Positions 1 through 8,144 of a DNA stretch of 24,401 bases are shown here, in pieces; position 1 is the stretch's first letter; each line of letters opens with the position of its first letter. The DNA is from a virus. Made by a program: the position numbers and the translations under genes. Under the pieces are notes generated by a model that had not been told where the DNA came from, searched no databases, and saw only the letters and a program-made list of their open reading frames with translations. Location: IMG/VR virus record IMGVR_UViG_3300031823_000025, positions 1 through 24,401 of that record; one strand, 5' to 3'.

Positions 1-1125
1 CGCCGTCGCGGCGGTTCCCGTGAACGTCGCGCCTATGCCGGAAACGCCATTGAAGTAAGTCAGGCCGCTGGTATCCGCCGCGCCGGTCGTCGCGGCCTGC
101 ACCGCGATGGCGGGGTTGATGCCCGCGATGGCGTTGGCGACCACAGCCTGCACGAAGGCGTCCGACGCCGCTTTGGTCGTATTGTCGGTCAACGCCTGCG
201 TCGTAACCGAGAGATTCGTGCCGTCTGTAGTGGCTCCGGTGATGCCGCCGAATACGCCGTTATTGTCGTACTGAACCTGCGTATTTGCGCCGCCGGGAGC
301 GCCGCCGATCCCGCGCATGGTGAAGTAATTCAGGGCGTCCGTAGCGATGTAGCAACCCTGATTCTTCGCAAGCGTGATTGACGACGCCGAGCCATCCAGA
401 TTGAGACCGTTGGGGCTGATGGTCAGCACTCCCGCGCCAATGTTCTCGACGAAACAGAACCAGCGACCGCCCGGAGACGCGGCGGGCAGTGTCAGAGTGC
501 AGGGACTTGCATCGTTGAAGCTGATGAGCTTGGCATTGTCCGCCGGGACGGCGGTATAGTTCCCGGTCTCTATCTTGACCGGCGCGCCCGGCCCTCCACC
601 CCTATCGCTGAAATAATTCGCGCCGTCCGTCGCGATGTACCAACCCTCTGTTTTCTGCAGCGGTTGGTTCGGCGTGAGTCCATCGAGATTCAGCCCGTTG
701 GGGTTGATCGACAGAATGCCATTGCCGGTATTCTGGACGAAGATGCACCACTGCGGAAACGGCGGCGTCGCGGGCAGTGTCAGCGTGCAGGGACTTGCAT
801 CGTTGAAGCTGATTAACTGGCCGCTATCGCTCGCGACGGCGGTATAGTTGCCTGTCTGCACATTGACGCCGCCGATGGCGGGGGCAGCCGCCGGAACGGA
901 CCTGATGCGCGATGCCGCGATCGCTGCCAGATCGAGCGCGGCGGCTGCCGCCGGATCCGGTCGCGCGGCTTGCGGCGGCGCCGGTGGCGGGGCGGGCGTA
1001 ACAGGTGCGTCCACGCCGCTGAACTGGGCGGCGATAGCTTTCCAGAATCGCCACCATGTCAGGTTCGTCGAACCGTCCGGATTCTGCAGATTGACCGGGT
1101 AATCCGGTACCCGACTGGCGGGCAC
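1..1125 (-). CDS. Tail fibre-like protein, 3' end cut by window edge
   Basis: The minus frame stays open for 375 codons from a GTG at 1125 to the window edge, with no stop. The GTG lies 3 nt after the stop of the gp10-like gene, so translation is probably coupled. The N-terminus (PDYPVNLQNPDG, then a Trp-rich stretch) is followed by a Pro/Ala-rich linker (about residues 45-80). Next come two 96-residue repeats, each with NYTAV, LISFNDASPCTLTLPA, NPNGLNLDG and YIATD. After them GGANTQVQYDNNGVFGG appears, a motif style common at the start of phage fibre shafts. Position last in the head-tail operon and the repeats support a distal fibre or tailspike that contacts the host. The receptor-binding end is outside the window. 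The role is inferred; the reading frame is secure. Confidence 0.8.
   Translation of the reverse strand, partial: MPASRVPDYPVNLQNPDGSTNLTWWRFWKAIAAQFSGVDAPVTPAPPPAPPQAARPDPAAAAALDLAAIAASRIRSVPAAAPAIGGVNVQTGNYTAVASDSGQLISFNDASPCTLTLPATPPFPQWCIFVQNTGNGILSINPNGLNLDGLTPNQPLQKTEGWYIATDGANYFSDRGGGPGAPVKIETGNYTAVPADNAKLISFNDASPCTLTLPAASPGGRWFCFVENIGAGVLTISPNGLNLDGSASSITLAKNQGCYIATDALNYFTMRGIGGAPGGANTQVQYDNNGVFGGITGATTDGTNLSVTTQALTDNTTKAASDAFVQAVVANAIAGINPAIAVQAATTGAADTSGLTYFNGVSGIGATFTGTAATA
283..858 (-). repeat. Two tandem 288-bp (96-codon) repeats in the fibre gene
   Basis: Units at 571-858 and 283-570 are in frame with an exact 288-bp offset. The best-conserved core, at about 484-525 and 772-813, is nearly identical in DNA and encodes ISFNDASPCTLTLPA in both. 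The remainder has diverged at the protein level, so the duplication is not recent apart from the core. Confidence 0.85.
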
Positions 1126-1128
1126 GCT

Positions 1129-2757
1129 TTAGCTGCCCCCCGCGCGCATATAGGTCTCGGCGCCCACGAGCGCCGCGAAGACCGGGTCCGAAACGCGCAG
1201 CCAGATCGCGCCGTCGCGATAAGATCCGAGGCGATTCACGACGAGGCGCGTGGCATAGTGGCCGCCCAATCCCATCGGAATTTCGATCTCGCGGCCCCAC
1301 GTATTGCCGCCATCGCGCGAAATGCGCAGCAGCAGCTTCGGGTTCGCGCCCTGCCCGGCCGCGAGACCCACGCCGGATTGAATGAAGAATTCGAGCCGGT
1401 CGAGGAATTGCCGCAGTCCGCCGGCGAAAGGCAACCGCACGATATGATCGCGGATCAGCGGAAAGCCGAGCGAACCGGGCGACGCCGGGGCGCCCACGGC
1501 GTCGTAGTAAGTCGATTCGTCGAGCTGATAGATGGCGCCGGGCGAGCCGTCGGCGCCGCCCGAGCCGATCAGATGCACGCCGAACGCATAGCAATGCGCG
1601 CGCTCGAAGGGCGCGTGCGGCACGCCGAGCTGGTCGGTGAAGTTGATCTCGTTCCAGACCCGGTAGCCCAGACGCGCCGATTCGGTGATGTCATACTCCC
1701 AGCCCGCATCGGCCGACGGGAAAATGTAGCGCACCAGGCTATGGCCGTTCCAGCGCAGCGTGTAACAGATGCAATCGTCGGTGGTCGGGTAAACGATGCC
1801 GCGGAGCGGGTCTTTGTTGGCCCATGCCGCTTCGACCGCGTGCGTCGAGATGCGTTCCGCCGCGAGCCCCAGCGCGTGCATGGCGACGATCGAGCCCGAA
1901 GCGTCCTGGCCGATCCAGAAAATATCTGAGGCCAGCTTGCATACCGAGGCGGCCGCGTTCGTGCCCACTTCGAGAAACGCGCCGGACTCGATGGCCATGG
2001 GAAACAGCGCGTTGCCGGTGTTGTACCAGATCTCGCCGCGCCGCGAGCCGAAGAAGTAGATGTACTCGAGGTTGACGATGAGCGCGACGATCTGGTCGGC
2101 CTGCCCCAGCAGCAGCGCAACGTTCGCGCCGTTCCATGTGGTGCCGTCGCCCAGATTCGAGAGCTGGAACTGCGCGTGGTTCGCGATATTGCTCAGGACG
2201 ATGAAATAGCCGTCCATGAAGGCGAGCCCGACCGCGCCGAAGAAATTGATGCCATCGATCGGGATTTCGGCGAAAACGCCGTCGCTCAGGCAGTAACCGT
2301 GGCCGGCGCTTACGATGAAGATCTGATCGACAGCCGCCCCGTTCGTGAAAATCTGCGCCGGCAGTCCGTCGTCGGCTACCGTGCCGAAGACATCCTGGTA
2401 GCCGAATGAAGCCTCGGTCGCGTTGTTGTTGCCGACCGCGCCGCCGCCGAGCTGCATACGCCAAAATGAAGCCCCGCTGATACCCCACACGGAACCGTTC
2501 AGGAGGCGAACCGGGTCGGGGCCATACTGCGTATCGAACTGGCACATGGCGCGCACGGGGCCATGAATATAGGTCCCGTCGGCGACGGTGGGGCAGAAGG
2601 GTTTCGAGCCGGGACGCGGATAGAGGGCGACGTCGGTTTTGCCCGTGCCCGGAACCTCCATGCCCTCGACCTGATAATTGATGGTCCGCGCGAAAGCTGC
2701 TGCCTTCGAAAGCGACTGATAGCTCGAGCCGGCGAAGTTCGGGAACCGCGCCATCAC
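1129..2757 (-). CDS. P22 gp10-like packaged-DNA stabilisation (tail hub) protein
   Basis: This 542-residue protein resembles the P22 gp10 family (Phage_stabilise), which plugs the portal-gp4 channel after DNA packaging and anchors the tail needle and spikes; P22 gp10 is about 472 residues. The N-terminus (NFAGSSYQSLSKAAAFARTINYQVE) and the seven-bladed style of repeated aromatic beta strands (GEIWYNTG, DIFWIGQD, RYIFPSADAGWEYD) fit this family. ATG at 2757 overlaps the stop of the upstream adaptor gene by 4 nt (ATGA). It sits exactly where gp10 follows gp4 in P22-like phages. Family assignment is from order and sequence feel; no search was run. Confidence 0.8.
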   Translation of the reverse strand: MMARFPNFAGSSYQSLSKAAAFARTINYQVEGMEVPGTGKTDVALYPRPGSKPFCPTVADGTYIHGPVRAMCQFDTQYGPDPVRLLNGSVWGISGASFWRMQLGGGAVGNNNATEASFGYQDVFGTVADDGLPAQIFTNGAAVDQIFIVSAGHGYCLSDGVFAEIPIDGINFFGAVGLAFMDGYFIVLSNIANHAQFQLSNLGDGTTWNGANVALLLGQADQIVALIVNLEYIYFFGSRRGEIWYNTGNALFPMAIESGAFLEVGTNAAASVCKLASDIFWIGQDASGSIVAMHALGLAAERISTHAVEAAWANKDPLRGIVYPTTDDCICYTLRWNGHSLVRYIFPSADAGWEYDITESARLGYRVWNEINFTDQLGVPHAPFERAHCYAFGVHLIGSGGADGSPGAIYQLDESTYYDAVGAPASPGSLGFPLIRDHIVRLPFAGGLRQFLDRLEFFIQSGVGLAAGQGANPKLLLRISRDGGNTWGREIEIPMGLGGHYATRLVVNRLGSYRDGAIWLRVSDPVFAALVGAETYMRAGGS

Positions 2758-3518
2758 GGATACCCGGTGTAGGTCAGATTCGGGTCATAACTGCCCGATC
2801 CGTCGTGGCCATCGGCGTAATCCGTGTAAGCCTTCGGGTTGCGCTGATTCACGTTTATCACGCGCTGCCGCGCTTTGAGCGCCCAGCCCGCGATCTTCTC
2901 GTTGCGCTTGCCCATTTCCTTCGTGCAGAGGTATTGGCAGCGCTCTGCGAGGGTGTAGATTGTCGCGTTTTCGTAACCCGGCGGAAACGTCCCGGCGACG
3001 GTAGCCGCGAGCGTGGCAGGGGCGACGAGCGCCCCCTGCGTCCAGAATTCGATCGAGTTGTAACTGACGGGTGGCCAGAAGTGCAGGATGCCATTCGGCC
3101 ATGCGGCCTCGTAATAGAGCGCTTCCGTGATGCCCTGCGGCGGCAGGGCCAGCACGGAAATATCGCCGTAGTCGCTGAAAGGCAGAATCGCCAGCGGGAT
3201 CCGCGCCTGCGGCGATACGGTCGTGAGGACGAGGTTGCATTTCAGGATCCGCACCGGGCGCGTGGTCACGAAGTCCGCGCCTGTCGGCCCGATCTGGTAA
3301 TCGCGATTGTTGTGGTTGAATCCGCTCGTTGTAATCGGGAAAGTGAACTCGGGCGTGGTGTACGGCATTCGCCGTTCGGCATTCCACTCGTCCACGAGCG
3401 CCAGCCATTCTTGAAGTACGTCCTGTTGAAGTTCCGGCCCCGCCGTGTATCCCGGCCTCAATTGGCAAGCGTGCCTAAGAACCCTCTGGTTGATGTAATC
3501 GGCAGCCGTGGATAGCAT
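2754..3518 (-). CDS. Head-tail adaptor, P22 gp4-like (second copy)
   Basis: The 254-residue protein has an N-terminal helical part (residues 1-48, ADYINQRVLRHAC, LQEWLALVDEWNAE), a central beta part with a Trp-rich LHFWPP segment, and a C-terminal helix (CQYLCTKEMGKRNEKIAGWALKAR). This is the layout of P22 gp4-like tail accessory factors that bind the portal ring. It is shorter than the 330-residue neighbour but shares its order of elements, so the two look like diverged paralogues. Start ATG is 3 nt downstream of a 20-codon frame (3522-3584), and its stop overlaps the gp10-like start. The adaptor role is inferred from fold layout and position between the coat and gp10-like genes. Confidence 0.72.
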   Translation of the reverse strand: MLSTAADYINQRVLRHACQLRPGYTAGPELQQDVLQEWLALVDEWNAERRMPYTTPEFTFPITTSGFNHNNRDYQIGPTGADFVTTRPVRILKCNLVLTTVSPQARIPLAILPFSDYGDISVLALPPQGITEALYYEAAWPNGILHFWPPVSYNSIEFWTQGALVAPATLAATVAGTFPPGYENATIYTLAERCQYLCTKEMGKRNEKIAGWALKARQRVINVNQRNPKAYTDYADGHDGSGSYDPNLTYTGYP

Positions 3519-3521
3519 TGG

Positions 3522-3584
3522 TTAAGCCCGCCATTCGGGAGTCTCGTCTTCGTCTTCATCCGGCTCCGGCATCATCCGCCTCAT
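3522..3584 (-). CDS. Possible 20-residue acidic micro-protein
   Basis: A 20-codon frame (MRRMMPEPDEDEDETPEWRA) starts with an ATG that overlaps the stop of the 330-residue adaptor as ATGA, and ends 3 nt before the next adaptor start. It fills the only gap between the two adaptor genes. Its C-terminal half is strongly acidic. It may be a real micro-protein, or simply a coupling device that carries ribosomes to the next start. No family is recognised. Confidence 0.35.
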   Translation of the reverse strand: MRRMMPEPDEDEDETPEWRA

Positions 3585-4573
3585 TGCTGGCCTCGTCCGG
3601 GTTGCGCGGGCGGCGCGGTCGCGGCTTCGAGCAGCGCCGGATCGAGCAGGCGATTCGCCGCGTTCAACTGCATGATGCGCTTGACCGCCACTTTGCCGAT
3701 GTCGGCCACGATCTCGGCAGTCGCCGGGTTCACCGCCGCGCCATAGCGCGAGAGGCAACGGTAAGAGAGCGCCTGCTGGATGGCATCCTGGTAACCCGTG
3801 GGCAGGAATTGATTGACGCCCAGCGCGAAGGCCGCGACCGCGTTCCAGGTCTCGAGTTCGAGCAATGTCGCGGTCGGGCATGAGGGCACGGGGAACAAAT
3901 ATGCGCTCAGGGCTCCCGTGGCGCTCTCAGCCCAGTCGAGATAGAGTTCGTCCGCCGAGGTCGCGGCGGCGGCCAGATCCGCGTGGCCGAAATAGGTTTT
4001 GGATGAGACTATGCGCAGCGATTTGCGCGTTTTGCCCGCCCCGACGGTCGCGACGAGGACGGCCTGATCGACGCGCACCGGGCGCGGCGCGGTGGGCGAG
4101 AACGCGGGCACTCCCGAGATGGCTCCGAAGCCTGTCGAATCGATCGGTATCGAGAATGTGGTGGCCGAGAGCACGATGATCGGCCAGACGCCATTCGCCG
4201 TAGCCCAGCCGACGGTGAAGCCGGAGATCGCGACCACTTGCCCCGTTACGAGCGGCGGCACGATGGCCGCGGCGGTCATCACGGCGGGGCTGGCGTTCGA
4301 AATCGCGCTGATGGTGGTGGCTTTGCCCAGCAGAATCGCCCCGGCGAAGCCCGCGGGAACCGGGCCGAGCGCATAAGGGTTGGCTGCGGCGGTGAGGGGG
4401 TATTGGGCGGAGGCGATGCTGGGGATGAGTAATTCTTCGGTGCTCCAACCCTCGACCATGACGTTTAGCTCAGTCAGGAGGTCAAGAGATTCACTTGCCG
4501 AAGGGGCTCCCCCCGCATCGAGGATGTTGAGTGCCGTAAGCGAGTTGTTGATAATCGACTGACCTGTCGGCAC
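3581..4573 (-). CDS. Head-tail adaptor, P22 gp4-like, with inserted beta domain
   Basis: The 330-residue protein begins with TGQSIINNSLTALNIL and a helical LLTELNVMVEGWS segment (residues 8-45), typical of gp4-like adaptors. It ends with a long helical region (WNAVAAFALGVNQFL through AVKRIMQLNAANRLL). Between them, at about residues 86-160, lies a beta segment containing VVAISGFTVGW, ANGVWPIIVLSATTFSI and GFGAISG. This resembles the small domain seen in many phage proteins that reads roughly 'G..V.ISG.......NG.f.v.v.d.ttFt', sometimes labelled FCCH-like. The start is an ATG at 4573, 33 nt after the previous stop. It encodes the first of two successive adaptors; which of them binds the portal directly cannot be told. 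Confidence 0.7.
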   Translation of the reverse strand: MPTGQSIINNSLTALNILDAGGAPSASESLDLLTELNVMVEGWSTEELLIPSIASAQYPLTAAANPYALGPVPAGFAGAILLGKATTISAISNASPAVMTAAAIVPPLVTGQVVAISGFTVGWATANGVWPIIVLSATTFSIPIDSTGFGAISGVPAFSPTAPRPVRVDQAVLVATVGAGKTRKSLRIVSSKTYFGHADLAAAATSADELYLDWAESATGALSAYLFPVPSCPTATLLELETWNAVAAFALGVNQFLPTGYQDAIQQALSYRCLSRYGAAVNPATAEIVADIGKVAVKRIMQLNAANRLLDPALLEAATAPPAQPGRGQQ

Positions 4574-4606
4574 TCATTCCTCCGGGGGCGTTGGGGACGG
4601 CGAAAA

Positions 4607-5086
4607 CTACTTCTTGGGCTTCGGGTCGGCAGCTTCGACGGCGGCGACTTCGAGCGCTTTCAGGCGCTCGCCGAGCTGCAGCAGGAGTTCGTTCTGCGTC
4701 GCGAGTTTGCCTTCGCCATCCGCGATCTTCGCGATCAGCGCGGCTTTTTCCGCGCCCGGATCGCCGACGGCGGCGCGGACCACGGGATAAGGCAGCTTGC
4801 GGAAACCGTCTTTGAACGCGGCTTCCATCTGCGCCACATTCGCGACCTCTCTGACGCGACCATCGGCGTGATAGACGGCTTTCGGGAACGGGTGGTCTTC
4901 CGGGTTGTACTTCGGGCGCGGGTCGGCTTTTTTCGGGCCGGGAACGCCGGCCGCGCGGGCCTTCGCGGCATCGGCCAAGTTTAAGATCATGTCTCCGTTT
5001 TCGCGATGCGCTTTGGCGTGGGCTGCAAGTGACACCTGCAGCCCGTCGCTGTTGTCATAATCCATGCCGATAACCGTGACTGACAT
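4607..5086 (-). CDS. Conserved phage structural-module protein, function unknown
   Basis: The protein has 159 residues. The N-terminus (SVTVIGMDYDNSDG) is followed by a Lys/Pro-rich stretch and a motif around residues 60-98 (NPEDHPFPKAVYHADGR, then a helix ending AAFKDGFRKLPYP). That motif is familiar from small proteins near phage capsid genes. Residues 110-150 are predicted coiled coil (KAALIAKIADGEGKL, LLLQLGERLKALEV), with a Lys-rich tail. It could be a minor head protein or assembly factor, judged by position only. The ATG at 5086 is preceded by AAGGA about 12 nt upstream, and the 51-nt gap upstream contains a hairpin. Confidence 0.7.
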   Translation of the reverse strand: MSVTVIGMDYDNSDGLQVSLAAHAKAHRENGDMILNLADAAKARAAGVPGPKKADPRPKYNPEDHPFPKAVYHADGRVREVANVAQMEAAFKDGFRKLPYPVVRAAVGDPGAEKAALIAKIADGEGKLATQNELLLQLGERLKALEVAAVEAADPKPKK

Positions 5087-5112
5087 AAGTTTTTTCGATC
5101 CTTTTTCTCTCT

Positions 5113-5131
5113 GGTACCCGTACTCGGGACC
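5113..5131 (-). other. Hairpin in the 5087-5137 intergenic gap
   Basis: GGTACCCG and CGGGACC pair around a TACT loop with one bulged A. It lies between the stop at 5138 and the start at 5086. No U-run follows on the minus strand, so a processing or stability hairpin is as likely as a terminator. A GCCAATAA just upstream (minus strand, about 5143) weakly resembles a sigma-28 -10 box, but no convincing -35 goes with it. Confidence 0.3.
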
Positions 5132-5137
5132 TTGTAT

Positions 5138-5533
5138 TTATTGGCGTTTCAGCCACTCACTTAGTGCATGGGCGAAATACAAATCCATGTCCTCATAGGT
5201 CCTCGCGGCGGGACTGTCCGTAATGGCATCCGCGCGGGGGATCGGATAGCGGGGGCGCTTCAGCCGCCCCACTCCCTGAAGTGCGGCGAACGCCCCGCAC
5301 GCATCCCACTTATCGACGGAACGCTCGCGGCCGCCATTCCGCCGCAAGGATCTTACCCTCTCGACTTCCGCTCGATCGCGCTCGGCGGCGATCCGCATCT
5401 CTTCCGCCATTTCCCGCTGGGCGCGTCTCAAGAAATTACGTCCCGGAGGGTTTAGCGGTGCCTGAGATCCATTTGGGAATGCGCAGCGAAGTAAAGCGGC
5501 GGGCATGGGTAACCCGCCGCGCGCGTCTCGCAA
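5138..5533 (-). CDS. Hypothetical protein, charged helical centre
   Basis: The frame encodes up to 131 residues from a TTG at 5533, one base after the upstream stop; an ATG at 5506 (residue 10) is an alternative start. A very charged helical stretch at about residues 35-70 (RRAQREMAEEMRIAAERDRAEV) is followed by a conserved-looking C-terminus (TYEDMDLYFAHALSEWLKRQ). No family is recognised. It sits between a signal-peptide protein and a probable head protein. Antisense frames are also open here because of GC bias, but this one has the more protein-like composition and the operon's strand. Confidence 0.55.
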   Translation of the reverse strand: MRDARGGLPMPAALLRCAFPNGSQAPLNPPGRNFLRRAQREMAEEMRIAAERDRAEVERVRSLRRNGGRERSVDKWDACGAFAALQGVGRLKRPRYPIPRADAITDSPAARTYEDMDLYFAHALSEWLKRQ

Positions 5534-5534
5534 C

Positions 5535-6599
5535 TCATCTCGATTGCACGGTGTAGTGCAAAAGCATCCCTGGGCTGTTCACGACCTGAGCCGAGCTGGC
5601 CGACTGATTGAAGTTTTCCGACACGAGCAAAAACGTCATGTCGGTAGTTAAATTGATAGGAGTGGCGGGCGTCAGGCGCGAGACCTTGAACGCTCCGGCG
5701 GTCGTGGCCGCCATATTGCCTGTGGTCGAGCTCGTCGTTACCGTGCCGCCGATGGCGACGGGCGTCACGACGCTGGCGGTTTCAGTCGCGCCGGGCGCGG
5801 GGAACGCGATAGTCGAGAACGCGCCTCCGGATATCGACGTGAGCGTGGTGGTCGCGACGCCATAGAGCACGTCCACATATTTGACGGTCACGCCCTTGTT
5901 GATGAGCGGCTGAAAGGTGTTGATCGGGATGATGCAGGTGAGCGTATTCACGCTCGCGCCGGCGTTGGTCACTTTAATCTGGTTGGCGGGCACAAACGAC
6001 GCCCCCAGATCGAGGAAGCCCTGCAGGTTGGGGCCGCCGGTCGCGACGGCAACCTGGGCATCGTAAGTGCCGGTCGTTCCCCAGGCGCAATCGCCGGGTC
6101 CCACGGCAAACGTAAATGTTTGCTGGTAAGGCGTCCATACCCCGGTCGTTGCGTCACAATCTATGATTTCGCCTCGCGCGGGCCAGAAGTGCGGAAGGTA
6201 AGTGTAGTTCGTCCGCGTGCACGGCCCATAGTCGGTGAACGCCGCCCCGAAGGCGAAGCCGTTGGTTCCGGGGTTGACGGATTGCGTCGGAAGCAGAGCC
6301 AGCCACGCGGTCTGCGCGTTGGCGTGCGCGGCGGCGATGGTGGTATTGAGACCGCGCGCCACGGTCACGTAGGTCTGGCCCGACGCAATGGTGGTCGTCA
6401 GAACCTGCTCGTATTCGAGATCGACGTAGACGCCGGTCCGGTAAAGCACGTTCGTGGTGGACGTGAGGCAGAGAGTCGTCGCGGTCGCGGTTTGTGCGGC
6501 GCAGAGCGTCGTCGAGGGCACGGCGGTCTGGGCGAACGCGGAGGCCGCAATTAAAGAGATGCCCGCGGCCAGCAGGGAAATGCGAGTGAGAGTTTTCAT
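5535..6599 (-). CDS. Sec-signal protein encoded just after the coat gene
   Basis: The protein has 354 residues. Residues 1-23 form a classic Sec signal peptide (KTLTR, a hydrophobic core, ASAFA before Q24). The mature part is Thr/Ala/Gly-rich and beta-like, with several Cys (for example TTLCAAQ, TTLCLTS, YGPCTRT, EIIDCD, GDCAWG). It contains GVYVDLEYEQVLT and SGQTYVTVARGLNTT, followed by AHANAQTAWL. A good Shine-Dalgarno (AAGGA) lies 10 nt before ATG 6599. Gene order would suggest a decoration or head-fibre protein, but a signal peptide would send it to the periplasm or cell surface. That makes a surface-exclusion or secreted factor another possibility. Confidence 0.7.
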   Translation of the reverse strand: MKTLTRISLLAAGISLIAASAFAQTAVPSTTLCAAQTATATTLCLTSTTNVLYRTGVYVDLEYEQVLTTTIASGQTYVTVARGLNTTIAAAHANAQTAWLALLPTQSVNPGTNGFAFGAAFTDYGPCTRTNYTYLPHFWPARGEIIDCDATTGVWTPYQQTFTFAVGPGDCAWGTTGTYDAQVAVATGGPNLQGFLDLGASFVPANQIKVTNAGASVNTLTCIIPINTFQPLINKGVTVKYVDVLYGVATTTLTSISGGAFSTIAFPAPGATETASVVTPVAIGGTVTTSSTTGNMAATTAGAFKVSRLTPATPINLTTDMTFLLVSENFNQSASSAQVVNSPGMLLHYTVQSR

Positions 6600-6632
6600 G
6601 GTTTTGTTGTCCTTGTTCCTTTGACTTCCGTG

Positions 6633-7856
6633 TCAGCCGAGAACCGCGCAACTGAAGTATTCGGAATAACGGCTGCCGATGCCGAAGATGCACTCCATCC
6701 TGACTGTGGTGTTGCCCGCATAAGGCCCGCTCGAATTCCACTGCCAGATGCAGCGGATCGAGATGTTGGTCTCGGGGTCCGTCATGACGGTGCACATCGA
6801 GCCGTACTTCGAAACGTCTTCGAGTTCGATGAAGGCCGCTGTGTAAGCGCCCTTCTGCATCGCGATCGCGTTCGTGTAGCCGACGCCCGAGGCGTTGGCC
6901 ATGGTGATGACCGCAGTGTCGATGGGCGAGCCCGAGCAGTTCTGGTAAGGGCCTTCCGTGACCATGGCCGGGAAAATCTGCATGGTCAGCGCGCCGGCGG
7001 CGTCGTTGACCGGGGCGGTGAGCTGCCATTGCGCGAGCACGCCGCCGGTATTCAGCCGCGAATCGGGATTGACCGCATAGACGCCCGCGAAGGTGAAGCG
7101 CTCGTTACCGGCGAGGATGGTCGTCCCCGAGCCCCAGCCGGTGGTGAGGATGGAGCTGCCGGACTGCCCGGCGCCGTGCACGGTGCCGACGGTGACCCAG
7201 GTGCCGGGGGTGATGAACGGCGTCTGCTCGTCGTCCATGAAGTCGAAGTCGAACTGGCGTCCGACGCGCCCTGTCAGGAATTCTTTGCCGATGATCTGCG
7301 CCGGGTTAAAAAACGCCGCGTTCGCTTTGACGATGGGCTGCGCAAACGCGCTCGTGAAGATCACGACCCGGTCGTCAAAAGGCGCGAGAAGCTGATTCAG
7401 CTTGGTCTGCGCGCTGGCATAAGTGTCGGTCGTGGTGGGGGGCGTGCCCGGCGTCCCGACCCAGTTGGGCGACGTGGCTGCGATGTACTGCAGCATCAGC
7501 AGGTCGATCCGGTTCGCCATGTGGATGGCGCCCGGCTTCAGGTAGTTTTTGCGCTTGTCTTCATCCAGAAACATCGCGTCTTCGCGCGAGTTGTACATGA
7601 AGTTGTAGTTCACCCAGAAGGCGATCTGCAACGGCACGGTTGTCCGGACCAGGCCTTCGGGATTGAACCCCATGCCGGTGCCGCCGATCGATTTGATCGG
7701 GCGCAGCATGTCGAGCGAATCGCCGATTTTTACCGCTTCTTTGAAATACTTCTCGTCTTCGCGTCCGACGAACGCGGGCACGACGCAGTTGTTGGAGAGC
7801 ACCTCCATGGCGTCGGCGGTGTGTTCGCGGCGGATTGTTTCAAAATTGTCAGCCAC
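6633..7856 (-). CDS. Major capsid protein, P22 coat-like
   Basis: The 407-residue protein matches the size range and features of P22 gp5-type coat proteins (P22 gp5 is 430 residues). The N-terminus NFETIRREHTADAMEVLSNNC leads into a helical region and then VGREDEKYFKEAVKIGDSLDMLRP. A basic-acidic patch around NSREDAMFLDEDKRKNY, Gly/Thr-rich beta segments (residues 220-330) and a C-terminal SYFSC-type strand follow. The start is GTG at 7856 with a strong AGGAGG 5 nt upstream, the best ribosome-binding site in the window, as expected for the most abundant virion protein. It follows the scaffold gene, as in P22. Confidence 0.85.
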   Translation of the reverse strand: MADNFETIRREHTADAMEVLSNNCVVPAFVGREDEKYFKEAVKIGDSLDMLRPIKSIGGTGMGFNPEGLVRTTVPLQIAFWVNYNFMYNSREDAMFLDEDKRKNYLKPGAIHMANRIDLLMLQYIAATSPNWVGTPGTPPTTTDTYASAQTKLNQLLAPFDDRVVIFTSAFAQPIVKANAAFFNPAQIIGKEFLTGRVGRQFDFDFMDDEQTPFITPGTWVTVGTVHGAGQSGSSILTTGWGSGTTILAGNERFTFAGVYAVNPDSRLNTGGVLAQWQLTAPVNDAAGALTMQIFPAMVTEGPYQNCSGSPIDTAVITMANASGVGYTNAIAMQKGAYTAAFIELEDVSKYGSMCTVMTDPETNISIRCIWQWNSSGPYAGNTTVRMECIFGIGSRYSEYFSCAVLG

Positions 7857-7870
7857 ACGGGCCTCCTGTG

Positions 7871-7884
7871 GGAGCTTCCGCTCC
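7871..7884 (-). other. Stem-loop just upstream of the coat gene ribosome-binding site
   Basis: GGAGC and GCTCC pair around a loop that reads GGAA on the minus-strand RNA, a stable tetraloop type. It stands directly before the AGGAGG at 7861-7866. It may protect the 5' end of the coat mRNA or tune translation. Confidence 0.35.
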
Positions 7885-7976
7885 AGGTTGGAAGGGACTC
7901 GCGCGGCGTCTTCCGCCTATGCGTTGGGGGGTTGCGGCGCGCGTGAAACCCGCGCTGCGGGAAACTGGATTAGAAA

Positions 7977-8144
7977 ATGACACCGGCTTTGAAAGCCAAA
8001 ATCCGCGCCCTGATCCGCGAGCGGAATAGCTGGCGCAGACATGCGGACATGTGGATCAATATCGCGAGCCACTACATGGAGATGGCCCACCACGCGGCCC
8101 GCGAGCACCGGGCCATGAAACGCCGGAAGCGATCCCGAGCCTAG
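7977..8144 (+). CDS. Small basic helical protein (55 aa), plus strand
   Basis: A 55-codon frame fills the gap between the scaffold and coat genes on the opposite strand. The protein is very basic and rich in His, Met and Trp (RERNSWRRHADMWINIAS, HHAAREHRAMKRRKRSRA). It is predicted to be largely helical and would bind nucleic acid well. Its TAG shares the tetranucleotide CTAG (8141-8144) with the stop of the scaffold gene on the other strand. The ribosome-binding site is weak. No family is recognised; composition and position are the only support. Confidence 0.45.
   Translation: MTPALKAKIRALIRERNSWRRHADMWINIASHYMEMAHHAAREHRAMKRRKRSRA

Noticed and set aside
6621-7946. 441-codon plus-strand frame opposite the coat gene
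   Set aside because: The coat protein on the other strand is well supported, with a strong ribosome-binding site.
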